Assembly (NCBI GenBank): GCA_001464165.1
Contig: LNEX01000589.1
Coordinates: 1-34,557 of the forward strand
DNA: 34,557 nt
Origin: a bacterium Ga0077546
GTDB lineage: Bacteria; Cyanobacteriota; Vampirovibrionia; Obscuribacterales; Obscuribacteraceae
Direction of reading: 5' to 3'
Below the pieces are notes generated by a model. The model was not told where the DNA came from. It saw nothing but the letters and a program-made list of their open reading frames with translations, and made no database searches. Made by a program: the position numbers and the translations under genes. Numbering within the stretch: the stretch's first letter is position 1; every line of letters begins with the position of its first letter. Of this stretch, positions 1 to 7,693 are shown piece after piece.

Positions 1-1
1 T

Positions 2-223
2 CAAATAACTGTGTATTTTGATGAGCCTATAATCGGGGCTCCCTGGGTAAATGTGTACGATCAGAATAACCACCTTCCTTGTTTCCCAAAGATCGAAGTT
101 ACCGCCATTGGGCCCAAAGAAGTCAGGCTTGATTTAACGATTCAATTCCCCTTACCTGCAAAGAAAAACGCAACAGGAGCCATAATTTTGGTCAGAATTT
201 TCGCCTTGACTCAAGCCGTATAA
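2..223 (+). CDS. C-terminal end of an unrecognised protein (partial)
   Basis: The reading frame is open from the first complete codon of the window and ends in TAA, so only the last 73 or so residues are visible. A GTG at position 11 lies in frame but has no ribosome binding site in view, so the gene most likely begins upstream of the window. The visible part looks beta-rich with alternating hydrophobic residues and no motif I recognise. A strong terminator follows about 30 bases after the stop, which makes this the last gene of its transcript. Confidence 0.6.
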   Translation, partial: QITVYFDEPIIGAPWVNVYDQNNHLPCFPKIEVTAIGPKEVRLDLTIQFPLPAKKNATGAIILVRIFALTQAV

Positions 224-254
224 TTACCACTGCACTTGTTATGTCATGAGTTTT

Positions 255-292
255 ATAAGGACCGACAATTTGTTTGTCGGTCCTTATTTTTC
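255..292 (+). terminator. Rho-independent terminator
   Basis: A perfect 14-bp stem (255-268 with 274-287) with a 5-base loop is followed by a run of Ts. A second small dyad (CGACCTCA/TGAGGTCG, 292-311) follows immediately. This closes the transcript of the partial gene upstream. Confidence 0.9.
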
Positions 293-359
293 GACCTCAG
301 GATTGAGGTCGGGTGCAAACACACATTTCGTTCAACTTAATTGTTAATCGCAATTTTAT

Positions 360-411
360 TTGGTAATAATGATAATAATAATGGTAATAAAAATAATAAT
401 TGGTAATAATG
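360..411. repeat. AT-rich direct repeats upstream of kfrA-like gene
   Basis: TTGGTAATAATG occurs at 360-371 and again at 400-411, exactly 40 bp apart. A related ATGGTAATAA lies between them in a run of TAATAAT units. KfrA proteins are known to bind repeats in their own promoter, and plasmid stability loci also use such repeats. The placement directly before the KfrA-like gene fits an autoregulatory operator. Simple AT-rich low complexity is the alternative. Confidence 0.5.
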
Positions 412-445
412 TGCTATGATGATTGAAAGGCGTGGAGGTGGAAAT

Positions 446-1060
446 ATGGCGCGCAGGCACCCTGTGGAGCAGGATGAGCTATTTGAGACCGCAAATAGGC
501 TTCAGTTAGAGGGGCGGGAAGTAACTGCTCTGACTCTTCTAGATGCTTTAGGCGGTGGCAGCTTGAGGACCATTTACAAGCATTTGGAGCTTTGGCAACA
601 ATCCAAGCCGTTGGTAACGGCCGCTCTTCCTGAAGAATTACCGGCTAGTGTGCAGGCTGCTTTTGCTAGTACTTGGAGAGTGGCGGTCCAAGAAGCTCGA
701 AGCGAAATACAAACAATCAAAGAGAAGTCCGCAGAAGAAGTGAGTGCTGCTCTTCGTCAGTTTCATGGTGCAGTGGATGCTATCGGCAAGCTGGAAAAAG
801 ATAGAGAGGACGATGCCGAAATTTTGGAAGGTCTTCAAAAGCAACTAGCTGAACTAAAAATGGAATCTACTAAAGCTGAAGCTGAAGCTGCAGCCGAAAA
901 AGCCAGAGCCGATGAACTCAGGGAGCAACTTAGATTGCACCAGCTTGATCGAGATAGTGCATTGAAAGAGTCCGCCGAACTGAGGGGACAGCTAGAGGCG
1001 ATAAAAAATCAAAATCAAGAGCTGCTCAACCGATTGGCAGATAGTGGCAAGAACAAGTAG
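446..1060 (+). CDS. KfrA-like DNA-binding coiled-coil protein
   Basis: The predicted product has 204 residues. Residues 1-50 form a helix-turn-helix region (sense of ALTLLDALGGGSLRTIYKHL) matching the N-terminal domain of plasmid KfrA proteins. From about residue 70 to the end it is a long Glu/Ala/Lys/Gln-rich coiled coil. KfrA-type proteins bind repeats upstream of their own gene, repress it and help plasmid stability. I chose ATG 446 because GGAGG (434-438) lies 7 bases upstream. An in-frame ATG at 416 would overlap that site and lacks its own. The AT-rich direct repeats at 360-411 are the likely binding site. The family call is from pattern recognition only. Confidence 0.8.
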   Translation: MARRHPVEQDELFETANRLQLEGREVTALTLLDALGGGSLRTIYKHLELWQQSKPLVTAALPEELPASVQAAFASTWRVAVQEARSEIQTIKEKSAEEVSAALRQFHGAVDAIGKLEKDREDDAEILEGLQKQLAELKMESTKAEAEAAAEKARADELREQLRLHQLDRDSALKESAELRGQLEAIKNQNQELLNRLADSGKNK

Positions 1061-1100
1061 CGCCCATTTCTGAGCGCTCTTATACTTATCTTTTGGTGAA

Positions 1101-1163
1101 TTAGCCGCGAACGGACAAAATTGCCAATGTTATGATGAAAAGACTTAGAACAAACATTTCCAT
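1101..1163 (-). CDS. 20-residue hydrophobic peptide
   Basis: A 21-codon frame on the minus strand starts with ATG (complement of 1161-1163) and ends in TAA. A perfect AAGGAGGT ribosome binding site lies 7 bases upstream. The peptide begins MEMFVLSLF, is almost entirely hydrophobic with one predicted membrane helix, and ends with an Arg-Gly. Size, single helix and very strong translation signal resemble type I toxins or small membrane regulators. A longer in-frame reading (to 1514) exists but the internal ATG owns the ribosome site. Function unknown. Confidence 0.5.
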   Translation of the reverse strand: MEMFVLSLFIITLAILSVRG

Positions 1164-1265
1164 GTGGGTTACCTCCTTCTTGTAAATGTGTGCCGGGGTG
1201 GAAGTTGCTGCTTCTGCCCTGGACTTTTTCCAGGCTACGTTTAACGCCATTACTGGAATTGTATC

Positions 1266-1332
1266 GAGCCCTGAAAAAGCATAATTGGTGGGTCTTGAGC
1301 CAAGCAAGTATTTCAAACAGGGCTCCTTTTTC
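1266..1332 (+). terminator. Possible terminator or small-RNA 3' end
   Basis: GAGCCCTG at 1266-1273 pairs perfectly with CAGGGCTC at 1318-1325 and is followed by CTTTTTCT. The 44-base loop is long for a terminator. A shorter inner pairing, GAGCC 1297-1301 with GGCTC 1321-1325, gives a more normal one. It would end a plus-strand transcript that could run opposite the leader of the 20-residue peptide gene. Confidence 0.35.
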
Positions 1333-1561
1333 TGTAGCCATTTCATTGTCTTTGAGCAGGCAGTCATGAAACAAGGCGTCTTAGCTCCGGCGGCGGCGAG
1401 CGGGCAGCGAGACGCAAACGAGCGCAAGCAGCCGTCACCCGTAGAGGGTGTAAGGCAGGATAAAAGACGGTCCGCTATGCGCTGTATTGGCTGCTCTGTT
1501 AGGGTTATAGTCACCCAAAAATATAAATTTAAGCTAGTAAATTCCTCCGATAGTAGCTAAA

Positions 1562-1588
1562 ATAACCATATAACCTAGTTATAGTTAT
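1562..1588. promoter_or_regulatory. Dyad upstream of relaxosome accessory gene (operator or oriT element)
   Basis: TATAAC-CTA-GTTATA (1569-1583) is a perfect 6-bp-arm palindrome. Further ATAAC (1562-1566) and GTTAT (1584-1588) half-sites flank it, so the site is a nested dyad. It ends 16 bases before the start codon of a ribbon-helix-helix-like gene. Such proteins commonly bind dyads at oriT and their own promoter. Confidence 0.45.
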
Positions 1589-1604
1589 CCGGGAGTATGG
1601 CGAA

Positions 1605-2042
1605 ATGGCGAAAACTGGCAAGGCGTTCACTGGGGAAGTGCGAACCTGGATCGCAGCAGAAGACCTGGTCAAATTCAAAGACATTGCTCGCGCCCGTGGC
1701 CTGAAAGACACCGAGCTTGCAAGGGAGATGATCCTCCAAGGCCTCGATACTTTGGAAGCCGATCAGCGCAATCGGCTGGAGAGTGTTTACGCTCAGCAAC
1801 TGAGAACGTCTACTGACGAAATCAACGCCACGATCAAGGCTGGCGTTAACCGCATTTGTGGGTTGATGGCAAAGGTTGCTGTTACTGCTCTGGCTTCGAA
1901 CAAATTCTTGTCCCGGTTGGAAGACACCGAAGACATGATGAAAGAGTGCACCGGGGCTGCTGCAAAGCAGGTGCATGACGGCCTGAACGCTGAAGAGCAA
2001 GCTGTGGCCAGGGCTATGGCTAAGAAGGTCTCCGAGAGCTAA
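1605..2042 (+). CDS. Relaxosome accessory protein (MobC-like, ribbon-helix-helix N-terminus)
   Basis: The protein has 145 residues. Residues 8-50 read as a short beta strand (FTGEVRTWI) followed by two helices, the layout of a ribbon-helix-helix DNA-binding domain. The rest is helical and Ala-rich, suited to dimerisation. In mobilisation operons such proteins bind oriT and recruit the relaxase. GGGAG at 1591-1595 lies 9 bases before ATG 1605; the ATG at 1597 is out of frame. The relaxase gene follows after 2 bases, so the two are surely co-transcribed. The specific name is inferred from context; the domain call is by eye. Confidence 0.65.
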   Translation: MAKTGKAFTGEVRTWIAAEDLVKFKDIARARGLKDTELAREMILQGLDTLEADQRNRLESVYAQQLRTSTDEINATIKAGVNRICGLMAKVAVTALASNKFLSRLEDTEDMMKECTGAAAKQVHDGLNAEEQAVARAMAKKVSES

Positions 2043-2044
2043 CC

Positions 2045-3391
2045 ATGAGCTTAAGATCTGTAGTCAAACACAGCTATATCAACGCTTTTCGCAATGGGCG
2101 AGGGCGGGCGAAGGCGCACGTCAATTACATCAAGTTTCGCCCTGGTAAGGATAAAGAAGAGGCTGGGGCCAGGTTCTTTTTTTCTGACAAGCACGATGGG
2201 CTGACTTCTCAGCCTGTTTTGAATGCCATCGAAAAGCAAAAAGAGCACGGCGTTTTAGTGCACAAGATGATCGTCTCGCCCGGCGTCCAGGACGCTGACA
2301 TGCAAGAGTACGTCAGGGAAGTCATGCATGAGATGGGCAGGCAAAAAGGCCTTGATCTTGAGTGGTACGCAGTCACCCATGGTAATACAGCTAATCCTCA
2401 TGCACACGTTGTTGTTATGGCCACTGACAAGAAAGGTCGGCAGGTTAGGTTTTCTAGGGATGATTATTCACGGCTCAAAGAGTCCGGTGACCGCTACCTT
2501 GAGCGAAATAAGCTGTTCGACAAGGAGAAAGCTAGAAGCGGCAAAAGTCGGCCACTAGGAATGAAGCTGAAGGAGGCGCTCAAGGCCGCCAAAGACGAGT
2601 TTGTGCGCGTGATGCGCTCTGATGAGGAAGAGAAAAAGCTCTCTCGGCTTGAGGCCTTGATGGCTCAAGAAGCTGAATTGCTAGGTGGCGCACCTAACTA
2701 TGACGAGTTGGCTGCCAGGCGTCTTGAAAAAGAAGAGAGGCGGCTACTTGCACAGGAGGCTGCTTGGAAGCACTACTCTAAAGCAATTGAAGTGAAGCAC
2801 GGCAGCGAAACTGTCTCTTATTCGTGGACGCTTTCTTTGCCAGAACTTCGCGCACTAGAAAAGCGGCACAAGGTCGAGGGTGAACTTGGCCGTCAGCTAT
2901 TGAACGATGAAGACTTGGCTCGTTTGCAGACGTGGATCAAGGACTCTTTCTACGAGGAAAAAGTCACTGCTGCTAGGGCCGAACAACTGACCGGAATCGA
3001 ATTTACTTTGAAAGATCGTGGGGAGATAAAAGTCTCTCCTGATACTCAGTTGCAGCAGCTTCGGGAAGTTCGCCAAATGCAGGATAGGGGCGTTGTAGCC
3101 TTGTCCACTGTGGAAGAGCGTGCGCTGGCCAAGTGGATAGACACCAAGGAGGCCGAAGAGCCCATCCACCTTTTAATTCCTGGTGAGAGCGAGCCTGTCG
3201 TATATGATAAACAAGACTCCCGTGAGTCACTAGAATTTTTGGCCAATGAGTACCGCACCGGTCAGGATTGGGCCAAAGACGGCATCACCAAGCAAGAGTA
3301 CAAAAAGCTCCGCAGCTGGATTCAAGAAAAACGGCATCCCGACGATAAAGTCCGCACCGAAGAGAAGGCTCGCAAAGAAGAGCAGAGGTGA
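2045..3391 (+). CDS. Conjugative relaxase (MOBP/VirD2-like)
   Basis: The protein has 448 residues. The N-terminal 150 residues carry relaxase motifs. The motif I candidate is AHVNYIKF with Y28 as the likely nicking tyrosine. The metal-binding motif III is HGNTANPHAHVVV with H112, H119 and H121. Such enzymes cut one strand at oriT, stay bound to the 5' end and pilot it into the recipient. Residues 195-245 are highly charged and helical. Residues 248-428 contain three related segments of about 50-60 residues, each ending in a Leu-x(2)-Trp-Ile type motif (W297, W364, W425). The gene sits 2 bases after the accessory gene and overlaps the next gene by 4 bases (GTGA). The MOB subclass is inferred from motif spacing. 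Confidence 0.85.
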   Translation: MSLRSVVKHSYINAFRNGRGRAKAHVNYIKFRPGKDKEEAGARFFFSDKHDGLTSQPVLNAIEKQKEHGVLVHKMIVSPGVQDADMQEYVREVMHEMGRQKGLDLEWYAVTHGNTANPHAHVVVMATDKKGRQVRFSRDDYSRLKESGDRYLERNKLFDKEKARSGKSRPLGMKLKEALKAAKDEFVRVMRSDEEEKKLSRLEALMAQEAELLGGAPNYDELAARRLEKEERRLLAQEAAWKHYSKAIEVKHGSETVSYSWTLSLPELRALEKRHKVEGELGRQLLNDEDLARLQTWIKDSFYEEKVTAARAEQLTGIEFTLKDRGEIKVSPDTQLQQLREVRQMQDRGVVALSTVEERALAKWIDTKEAEEPIHLLIPGESEPVVYDKQDSRESLEFLANEYRTGQDWAKDGITKQEYKKLRSWIQEKRHPDDKVRTEEKARKEEQR

Positions 3392-4287
3392 TTGCCGTGA
3401 ATGAGAGCAAGGATGAAAAACTAAAGAAGAAAAACGAACAAAAGCGTGTTCGTGAATCTGACACTCTCAAGAAAAAGCTGACTAAGCAAATCCAGAAAAG
3501 TCAGCCTTCTGAAAAGGCCAAACCAAAAGAGTTTATTGCCAAGCAAAAGAATCCCGTGAAGCTTGAAAAGCTTGATGGGACTATAGCTATGAAGCCCCAG
3601 GAAAAACCTAAGTCTGTGGATAAGAAGCTCAAAGAAGGCAGCGCTCTGCGCCGGAAGCTTTTGAAGGCCAAGCCAGGTAAGCGCCAAGTCTCAGAGAAAG
3701 AAAAAGCTCTTTCCAAATCTGTCACAGACGACAAGAAAGCCCGCCTATCCAATCATTTGCAAGAGAAGGCAAAGAGTCGTGAGAGCCTGGATAAGCAACG
3801 TCAGAGCTTACAGGCTGAAGTAAAAGCTCTCAGTAAACTTGAGACCGTTAAAGAGTCTAGCGGCACTGAATACACTGCTAAATTCTCCGGCTTCCAATCT
3901 GCTATTGCCGCCGGTCCGATGGGAGCAGCATCAACAGGTTTGAGAAAACTCAACCCGTCGATTTTGATCGACATGAAACGAGCAGAAGCAGGCGCAAAAG
4001 TACAGAACAAAATAGATCCGCAAATTGCTCTGCGTATGGCCAGTCTGGGCAAGATCGCCCGCGATCTAAAAATTGGCAATCTCAAAGAAGTTAAAGCGCC
4101 GAAGGTTGAGAAAACCGTCTCGGTCGCCAAAGAAGCCAATTCCGAAATGACCAAAATCGTGAACAGTAAGTTGCGAATGAAAATCCAGGAAGTCAAAGAC
4201 CGCCTGAAAGAGCCCAATCGCAATCCAAGCAAGTTCGATGAATTGAATATGCCGTTCAGAGGAGTCGGCGGGGTCGGAGGCATCTAG
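3388..4287 (+). CDS. Lysine-rich charged protein of the transfer operon
   Basis: The protein has 299 residues and no recognised domain. The first 150 or so are extremely rich in Lys, Glu and Ser with coiled-coil character. Residues 165-190 hold a small Gly/Ala patch, and the C-terminus ends in a Gly-rich tail (RGVGGVGGI). It starts with GTG 3388 inside the stop of the relaxase gene (GTGA overlap), and its stop shares a base with the GTG start of the coupling-protein gene. The strict coupling suggests stoichiometric production with the relaxase and coupling protein. A role as an adaptor between relaxosome and coupling ATPase is an inference from position only. Confidence 0.7.
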   Translation: MIAVNESKDEKLKKKNEQKRVRESDTLKKKLTKQIQKSQPSEKAKPKEFIAKQKNPVKLEKLDGTIAMKPQEKPKSVDKKLKEGSALRRKLLKAKPGKRQVSEKEKALSKSVTDDKKARLSNHLQEKAKSRESLDKQRQSLQAEVKALSKLETVKESSGTEYTAKFSGFQSAIAAGPMGAASTGLRKLNPSILIDMKRAEAGAKVQNKIDPQIALRMASLGKIARDLKIGNLKEVKAPKVEKTVSVAKEANSEMTKIVNSKLRMKIQEVKDRLKEPNRNPSKFDELNMPFRGVGGVGGI

Positions 4288-6167
4288 TGGGAAGCAAATA
4301 CTCTGAGGTAGTCCCCACTGATATTCCGCTGGATAAAGTCGCCCGGGTTTTTATGACGACTCTCCGCCGGCAGCTTTGGCATGTCACTTTCGTGGACGAA
4401 GAAACCGGCGTTATTACTGGCGAGCGCAAGCAACCAGAGACAATCATGGGCAAACAGTGGAACTACAACTTCACTGTTGTCATCCGTTGGGTAGATGAGG
4501 GAGGCTTTGCTGGCGTTACTATCGAGGTAAATGAGCTTACCTATGACTGGACTGTCGAAGACTGCAAAAAACGCTTTGTAGAACTCCAGAAAGGCCTTTG
4601 GGAAGATTCAAGACTTATAGTCGACGCTCAGGCTAAACCGAAAAAGGGAGCAAGATGGGCAACTCCATCTGAGCTAGTCACCGCTGGCTATATTTCCAAC
4701 AAGGCAGACGCTGGCAAGCTGATTGTCACCGGTGACGGCGATAACTTCATGTCGCTGCCGGAAGGGGAAACTAACCGCCACGCGCTAGTTTGCGGCCCTA
4801 CTGGGACCGGTAAAACCACTGGCATATTCATCCCTAACCTGATTGAACGGGTTTCTTGTTCTGCCATTGTCACTGAGGCAACTGGCGGCAAGGGCGTCGC
4901 TGATTTGTTCAACAAGACAGTCGGATATCGAGCAGCCAAAGGCCACAGGATTATTTATTTCAATCCGGACGACTTGAGCTCGGACCAAATAAACCCGCTT
5001 GATCGCATCGAAACTTATCGCGATGCCAGGCGAGTAGTTGAAATCATCATGCAGTCGACCACTCTGGAAAGTCATAAAGGCGATCAGAGCTGGGAGATGT
5101 CTGAGCGGATGCTACTCACTGGGCTCATCTTGCACTCAGTTGGACTTAGAGAAGAAGGCAAAGCCAACCTCGGCTACATCGCCGATCTGTTCGAGGATGG
5201 CCCGGAGGGCATGCAGCAATACTTGGCTGACAGCCCTATTGATGCAGCTCGTAAGTCCTACAAGAAGTTCATGAATACCACTACTCCGCCGTATCGCAAC
5301 TTGGTAGCGAACGGACTGATTACACGCTTAGACTTGTGGAATCAGCCTAGAATAAGAGCTTTGACTGAGAAGACTACAGTAGACTTCGAGCTACTTCTTG
5401 ATGAGTTATTCACCTGGTATTTGGCTACGCCAGCAGACAAGCCGGAACTGAAGCCACTTGCCGCGCTTATGTTCAACCTGGCATTGGACACTGTGATGAG
5501 CAAAAAGTTCAAAAATCCTATCGGACTGTTTCTTGACGAATTCACAAACTTTGGCTATGTGCGCGGCATGCCTGGCAAGTTGACGATCATTCGTCACGAC
5601 AAAATACCTGCCGTTCTGGGCGTCCAAGATTTTGTGCAGCTGGAGAATCTGTACAAGAACGAAGCAAAGCTGCTCATTAGTCAGCCAGCACTCAAGGCTT
5701 TCTTCAAGCCCAACGATTCAGATACAGCAAAGAAAATTAGCGACATGCTTGGAACAGCTGTCTCGTCTGAAGGCAAAGTGACCTCCACTGGTCATTTGAA
5801 AGACTACAAAGACAAAGAACCATTGCTAACCATGGATGATCTTTTGAACCTTGGCGCGATCGATGAATCAAAGACTGAGGCAGAAGAAGGCAAACCAAAC
5901 ATGATTGTGTTTCTGCCAGGCACCAGACCAGTTCAAGTCCGTGCCCTGAGCTGGCAAAACTATCAGGCTGAAACCAATCCGGTCCTTTACCCACCTCCCG
6001 TTCGACGCATTCTCGATGTGGATGAAACACTTTCTCGTTCAAGCAAAACGGCCACGAAGTCTCAAACACCCTTGCCTGATGATGACGTTGAAGATGAGAA
6101 AGATGAAGCTCCACCCTCAACTAGCGAAGAAGCCGGCGACACAAAATTCGGTTTTATGGAGTGGTAA
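4287..6167 (+). CDS. VirD4/TraG-like type IV coupling ATPase without N-terminal membrane segments
   Basis: The protein has 626 residues. Walker A is GPTGTGKTT (residues 170-178) and Walker B is IGLFLDEF (412-419, D417/E418), the arrangement of VirD4/TraG coupling proteins that hand the relaxase-DNA complex to the secretion channel. Conserved-looking regions continue to about residue 560, then comes an acidic tail (DDDVEDEKDE). Unusually, the first 120 residues have no transmembrane helices. They form a soluble, beta-rich domain of unknown type (sense of TGVITGERKQ and VVIRWVDEGG). GTG 4287 is supported by GGAGG at 4276-4280. The following gene encodes a two-helix membrane protein that could anchor it. 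Confidence 0.88.
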   Translation: MGSKYSEVVPTDIPLDKVARVFMTTLRRQLWHVTFVDEETGVITGERKQPETIMGKQWNYNFTVVIRWVDEGGFAGVTIEVNELTYDWTVEDCKKRFVELQKGLWEDSRLIVDAQAKPKKGARWATPSELVTAGYISNKADAGKLIVTGDGDNFMSLPEGETNRHALVCGPTGTGKTTGIFIPNLIERVSCSAIVTEATGGKGVADLFNKTVGYRAAKGHRIIYFNPDDLSSDQINPLDRIETYRDARRVVEIIMQSTTLESHKGDQSWEMSERMLLTGLILHSVGLREEGKANLGYIADLFEDGPEGMQQYLADSPIDAARKSYKKFMNTTTPPYRNLVANGLITRLDLWNQPRIRALTEKTTVDFELLLDELFTWYLATPADKPELKPLAALMFNLALDTVMSKKFKNPIGLFLDEFTNFGYVRGMPGKLTIIRHDKIPAVLGVQDFVQLENLYKNEAKLLISQPALKAFFKPNDSDTAKKISDMLGTAVSSEGKVTSTGHLKDYKDKEPLLTMDDLLNLGAIDESKTEAEEGKPNMIVFLPGTRPVQVRALSWQNYQAETNPVLYPPPVRRILDVDETLSRSSKTATKSQTPLPDDDVEDEKDEAPPSTSEEAGDTKFGFMEW

Positions 6168-6196
6168 TTAGCAACAAAGTTATGGAGAAGTAAGAC

Positions 6197-6745
6197 TTGG
6201 GTCCAACAGTTCTGATTGGTATAGCCGCATCAATTGTCACTTTTCTCCTGGTGGGATCCATCTGGAGCAATCTCATTGAACAAAGTATGTCCGGAATAGC
6301 AGCTTTTGCGGCGGCCGGTTTTGTCTTCAAATACTTTTGGGACAAAGACAAAAAAGAACTTGCGGTATTGCTTAATCCGCCAGATCAAGTGTGGCCTGTG
6401 CCTTATCCAATTGCCTGGGGTTGCATCATTGACGTGTTAAAGCGCTCAGGAGTCGAGACCGGAGTGAGCGGCCGGTCTGTGTGGCAAGTCATGCAGGAAG
6501 ATGACTCAAGGGGATTTATCCAAGCAAAACTTGTTTTCAATCAGTTGCTTGGAGCTGGCGAGCACAAGTCTACAGTGACACGCGAAATACACCTGATAGT
6601 TCAACTGGCCGCTGAGGAAGCAACTACGAGACTGCATTTCGAATATCAGATGCTCAGTCCTTCTGGGGCGGGTGTCGCACGTGAGCTAATCAAAAAGAAT
6701 CAGGAAGACTTTAGAACCTACATGGAGAGTAATAGAATTCAATGA
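6197..6745 (+). CDS. Small membrane protein, possible anchor for the coupling ATPase
   Basis: The protein has 182 residues. Two hydrophobic helices (about 4-24 and 29-47) are followed by a soluble domain of about 130 residues. The start is TTG 6197, with GGAG at 6184-6187. The gene lies 29 bases after the coupling ATPase gene and overlaps the next gene by ATGA. The soluble part (a helix, then strands around residues 85-145) resembles in general layout the N-terminal soluble domain of the coupling protein, though I cannot show homology by eye. Since VirD4 proteins normally carry two N-terminal membrane helices that are missing here, a split arrangement is a reasonable inference. No family recognised. 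Confidence 0.7.
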   Translation: MGPTVLIGIAASIVTFLLVGSIWSNLIEQSMSGIAAFAAAGFVFKYFWDKDKKELAVLLNPPDQVWPVPYPIAWGCIIDVLKRSGVETGVSGRSVWQVMQEDDSRGFIQAKLVFNQLLGAGEHKSTVTREIHLIVQLAAEEATTRLHFEYQMLSPSGAGVARELIKKNQEDFRTYMESNRIQ

Positions 6746-7350
6746 AAAAAGGCTTACTGCTAGTTGTTGCATTATTGGCTTCCCAGGCTGCTTACGCTCA
6801 AGGCTTTATACCAAAGCTTGAACACGCGCCGCGTGATCCGCAAGTAATGTCTGATTTGATGACTGCCGCTGGAATGGCTCCCACAAAGGATAAGCAGGGC
6901 AACATTGCCAAACTGCAATTTTCCATGGCAGGTCTTCGCGGTGGCAACGGCTCTAGTAAGCCTTTGGGCCAATATTTGGTTCAGCCAAATATGGAATTCA
7001 AATCTGAGTACAAAAAAGAATCGGCTGAAACTATGTGCCAGTTCGCCTTTGATCTTCATCAGTTCGTCAAGCTGAAGGGCAGAGATTTAGAAGCATTGCA
7101 GAAACACTCTGATTTGGAGACGGTTCCATACGAGAAGCAAAAGGAATTTGCTGACATGTGGTGGCGGATGCATAGCCCCAAATACAAAAACATGGCAGGA
7201 GTCTGGAAAGACTGGTTCATCAATGACGCCATTGTCGACGCGACGAATCTGTGGCTCTATACCTACCTCCACATCGAGAAACAAAGTTCTGCAGACCGCA
7301 CATTGATTGGAGACGCCATGATGAGTGCACTAATGAAGAAGAAGCCTTAG
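6742..7350 (+). CDS. Secreted protein at the end of the transfer operon
   Basis: The protein has 202 residues. Residues 1-19 are a classic signal peptide (MKKGLLLVVALLASQAAYA, likely cut before QG), so it is exported. The mature part is mixed helical, with many Lys and aromatic residues (MWWRMHSPKY) and a single Cys (AETMCQF). No domain recognised. ATG 6742 overlaps the stop of the previous gene by 4 bases. A terminator follows 55 bases downstream, ending the operon that began at 1605. A periplasmic role in mating or in stabilising the transfer machinery is inferred from context only. Confidence 0.75.
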   Translation: MKKGLLLVVALLASQAAYAQGFIPKLEHAPRDPQVMSDLMTAAGMAPTKDKQGNIAKLQFSMAGLRGGNGSSKPLGQYLVQPNMEFKSEYKKESAETMCQFAFDLHQFVKLKGRDLEALQKHSDLETVPYEKQKEFADMWWRMHSPKYKNMAGVWKDWFINDAIVDATNLWLYTYLHIEKQSSADRTLIGDAMMSALMKKKP

Positions 7351-7405
7351 TTCTTATGTGAGCTTGTCAGTTCGATGATTTAAGCAGTTTCATAGTTAAA
7401 GAGAT

Positions 7406-7443
7406 CCCGAGAGCAAGCTTGCCGCGTGTTCTCGGGGTTCTTC
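7406..7443 (+). terminator. Rho-independent terminator of the transfer operon
   Basis: CCCGAGA (7406-7412) pairs with TCTCGGG (7430-7436), extended by further pairs inside the loop, and is followed by GTTCTTCTT. It lies 55 bases after the last gene of the operon. The T-run is interrupted, so efficiency may be moderate. Confidence 0.65.
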
Positions 7444-7693
7444 TTATGTTATCAGATTGATCTGTGCTCTCACAACGAGTTCTCGTCTACCCAAAAGAAC
7501 TCACAAAAGAGGCGGGCCAACGGTTGGCTTCGCCCTTCCTTCCATGCCCGCAGGTAAGCGTAACTTCAGACTCCCAGCATAAAGACCAAGCCTAGCGGCG
7601 CCTTTGGCGGTCTTGATACCGGGGCCCAGTCTTCGCTTTTACGCATGTGTGGCATGGGGGCGCGGGCTGCGCTTCTTTTATGGAGGACTGGAT
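7444..7693. other. Intergenic region with a GC-rich stem
   Basis: The palindrome GCCAAC-G-GTTGGC (7516-7528) sits inside outer GGCG (7511-7514) / CGCC (7531-7534) arms, with a 1-base bulge. It has no T-run, so an operator, a structured leader or an oriT-type element is possible. I see no gene here; the frame from 7604 into the next gene is only an upstream extension of that gene. Confidence 0.4.

Larger units (their letters stand above)
1164..1604. other. Gene-poor stretch with dyads before the mobilisation genes; oriT candidate region
   Basis: No convincing gene is seen; overlapping frames on both strands here look like noise. It contains a small hairpin around 1217-1234 (CCTGGA/TCCAGG), an 8-bp inverted repeat GAGCCCTG (1266-1273) / CAGGGCTC (1318-1325) followed by CTTTTTCT, and the dyad at 1569-1583 just before the relaxosome gene. 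Relaxase operons usually have oriT directly upstream, so this is the first place to look for it. Confidence 0.4.

Noticed and set aside
371..411. Fur/Zur-like box in the AT-rich run before the kfrA-like gene
   Set aside because: AATGATAATAATAATGG resembles the metal-island operator only through AT-rich simple repeats, and the flanking CAAACCG and spacing are missing.
1101..1514. 137-codon minus-strand frame ending in the 20-residue peptide
   Set aside because: The only good ribosome site is inside it, before the last 20 codons. The upstream part looks like translated non-coding sequence and overlaps an equally poor plus-strand frame.
1285..1560. 91-codon plus-strand frame
   Set aside because: No ribosome site, low-complexity composition, antisense to another weak frame.
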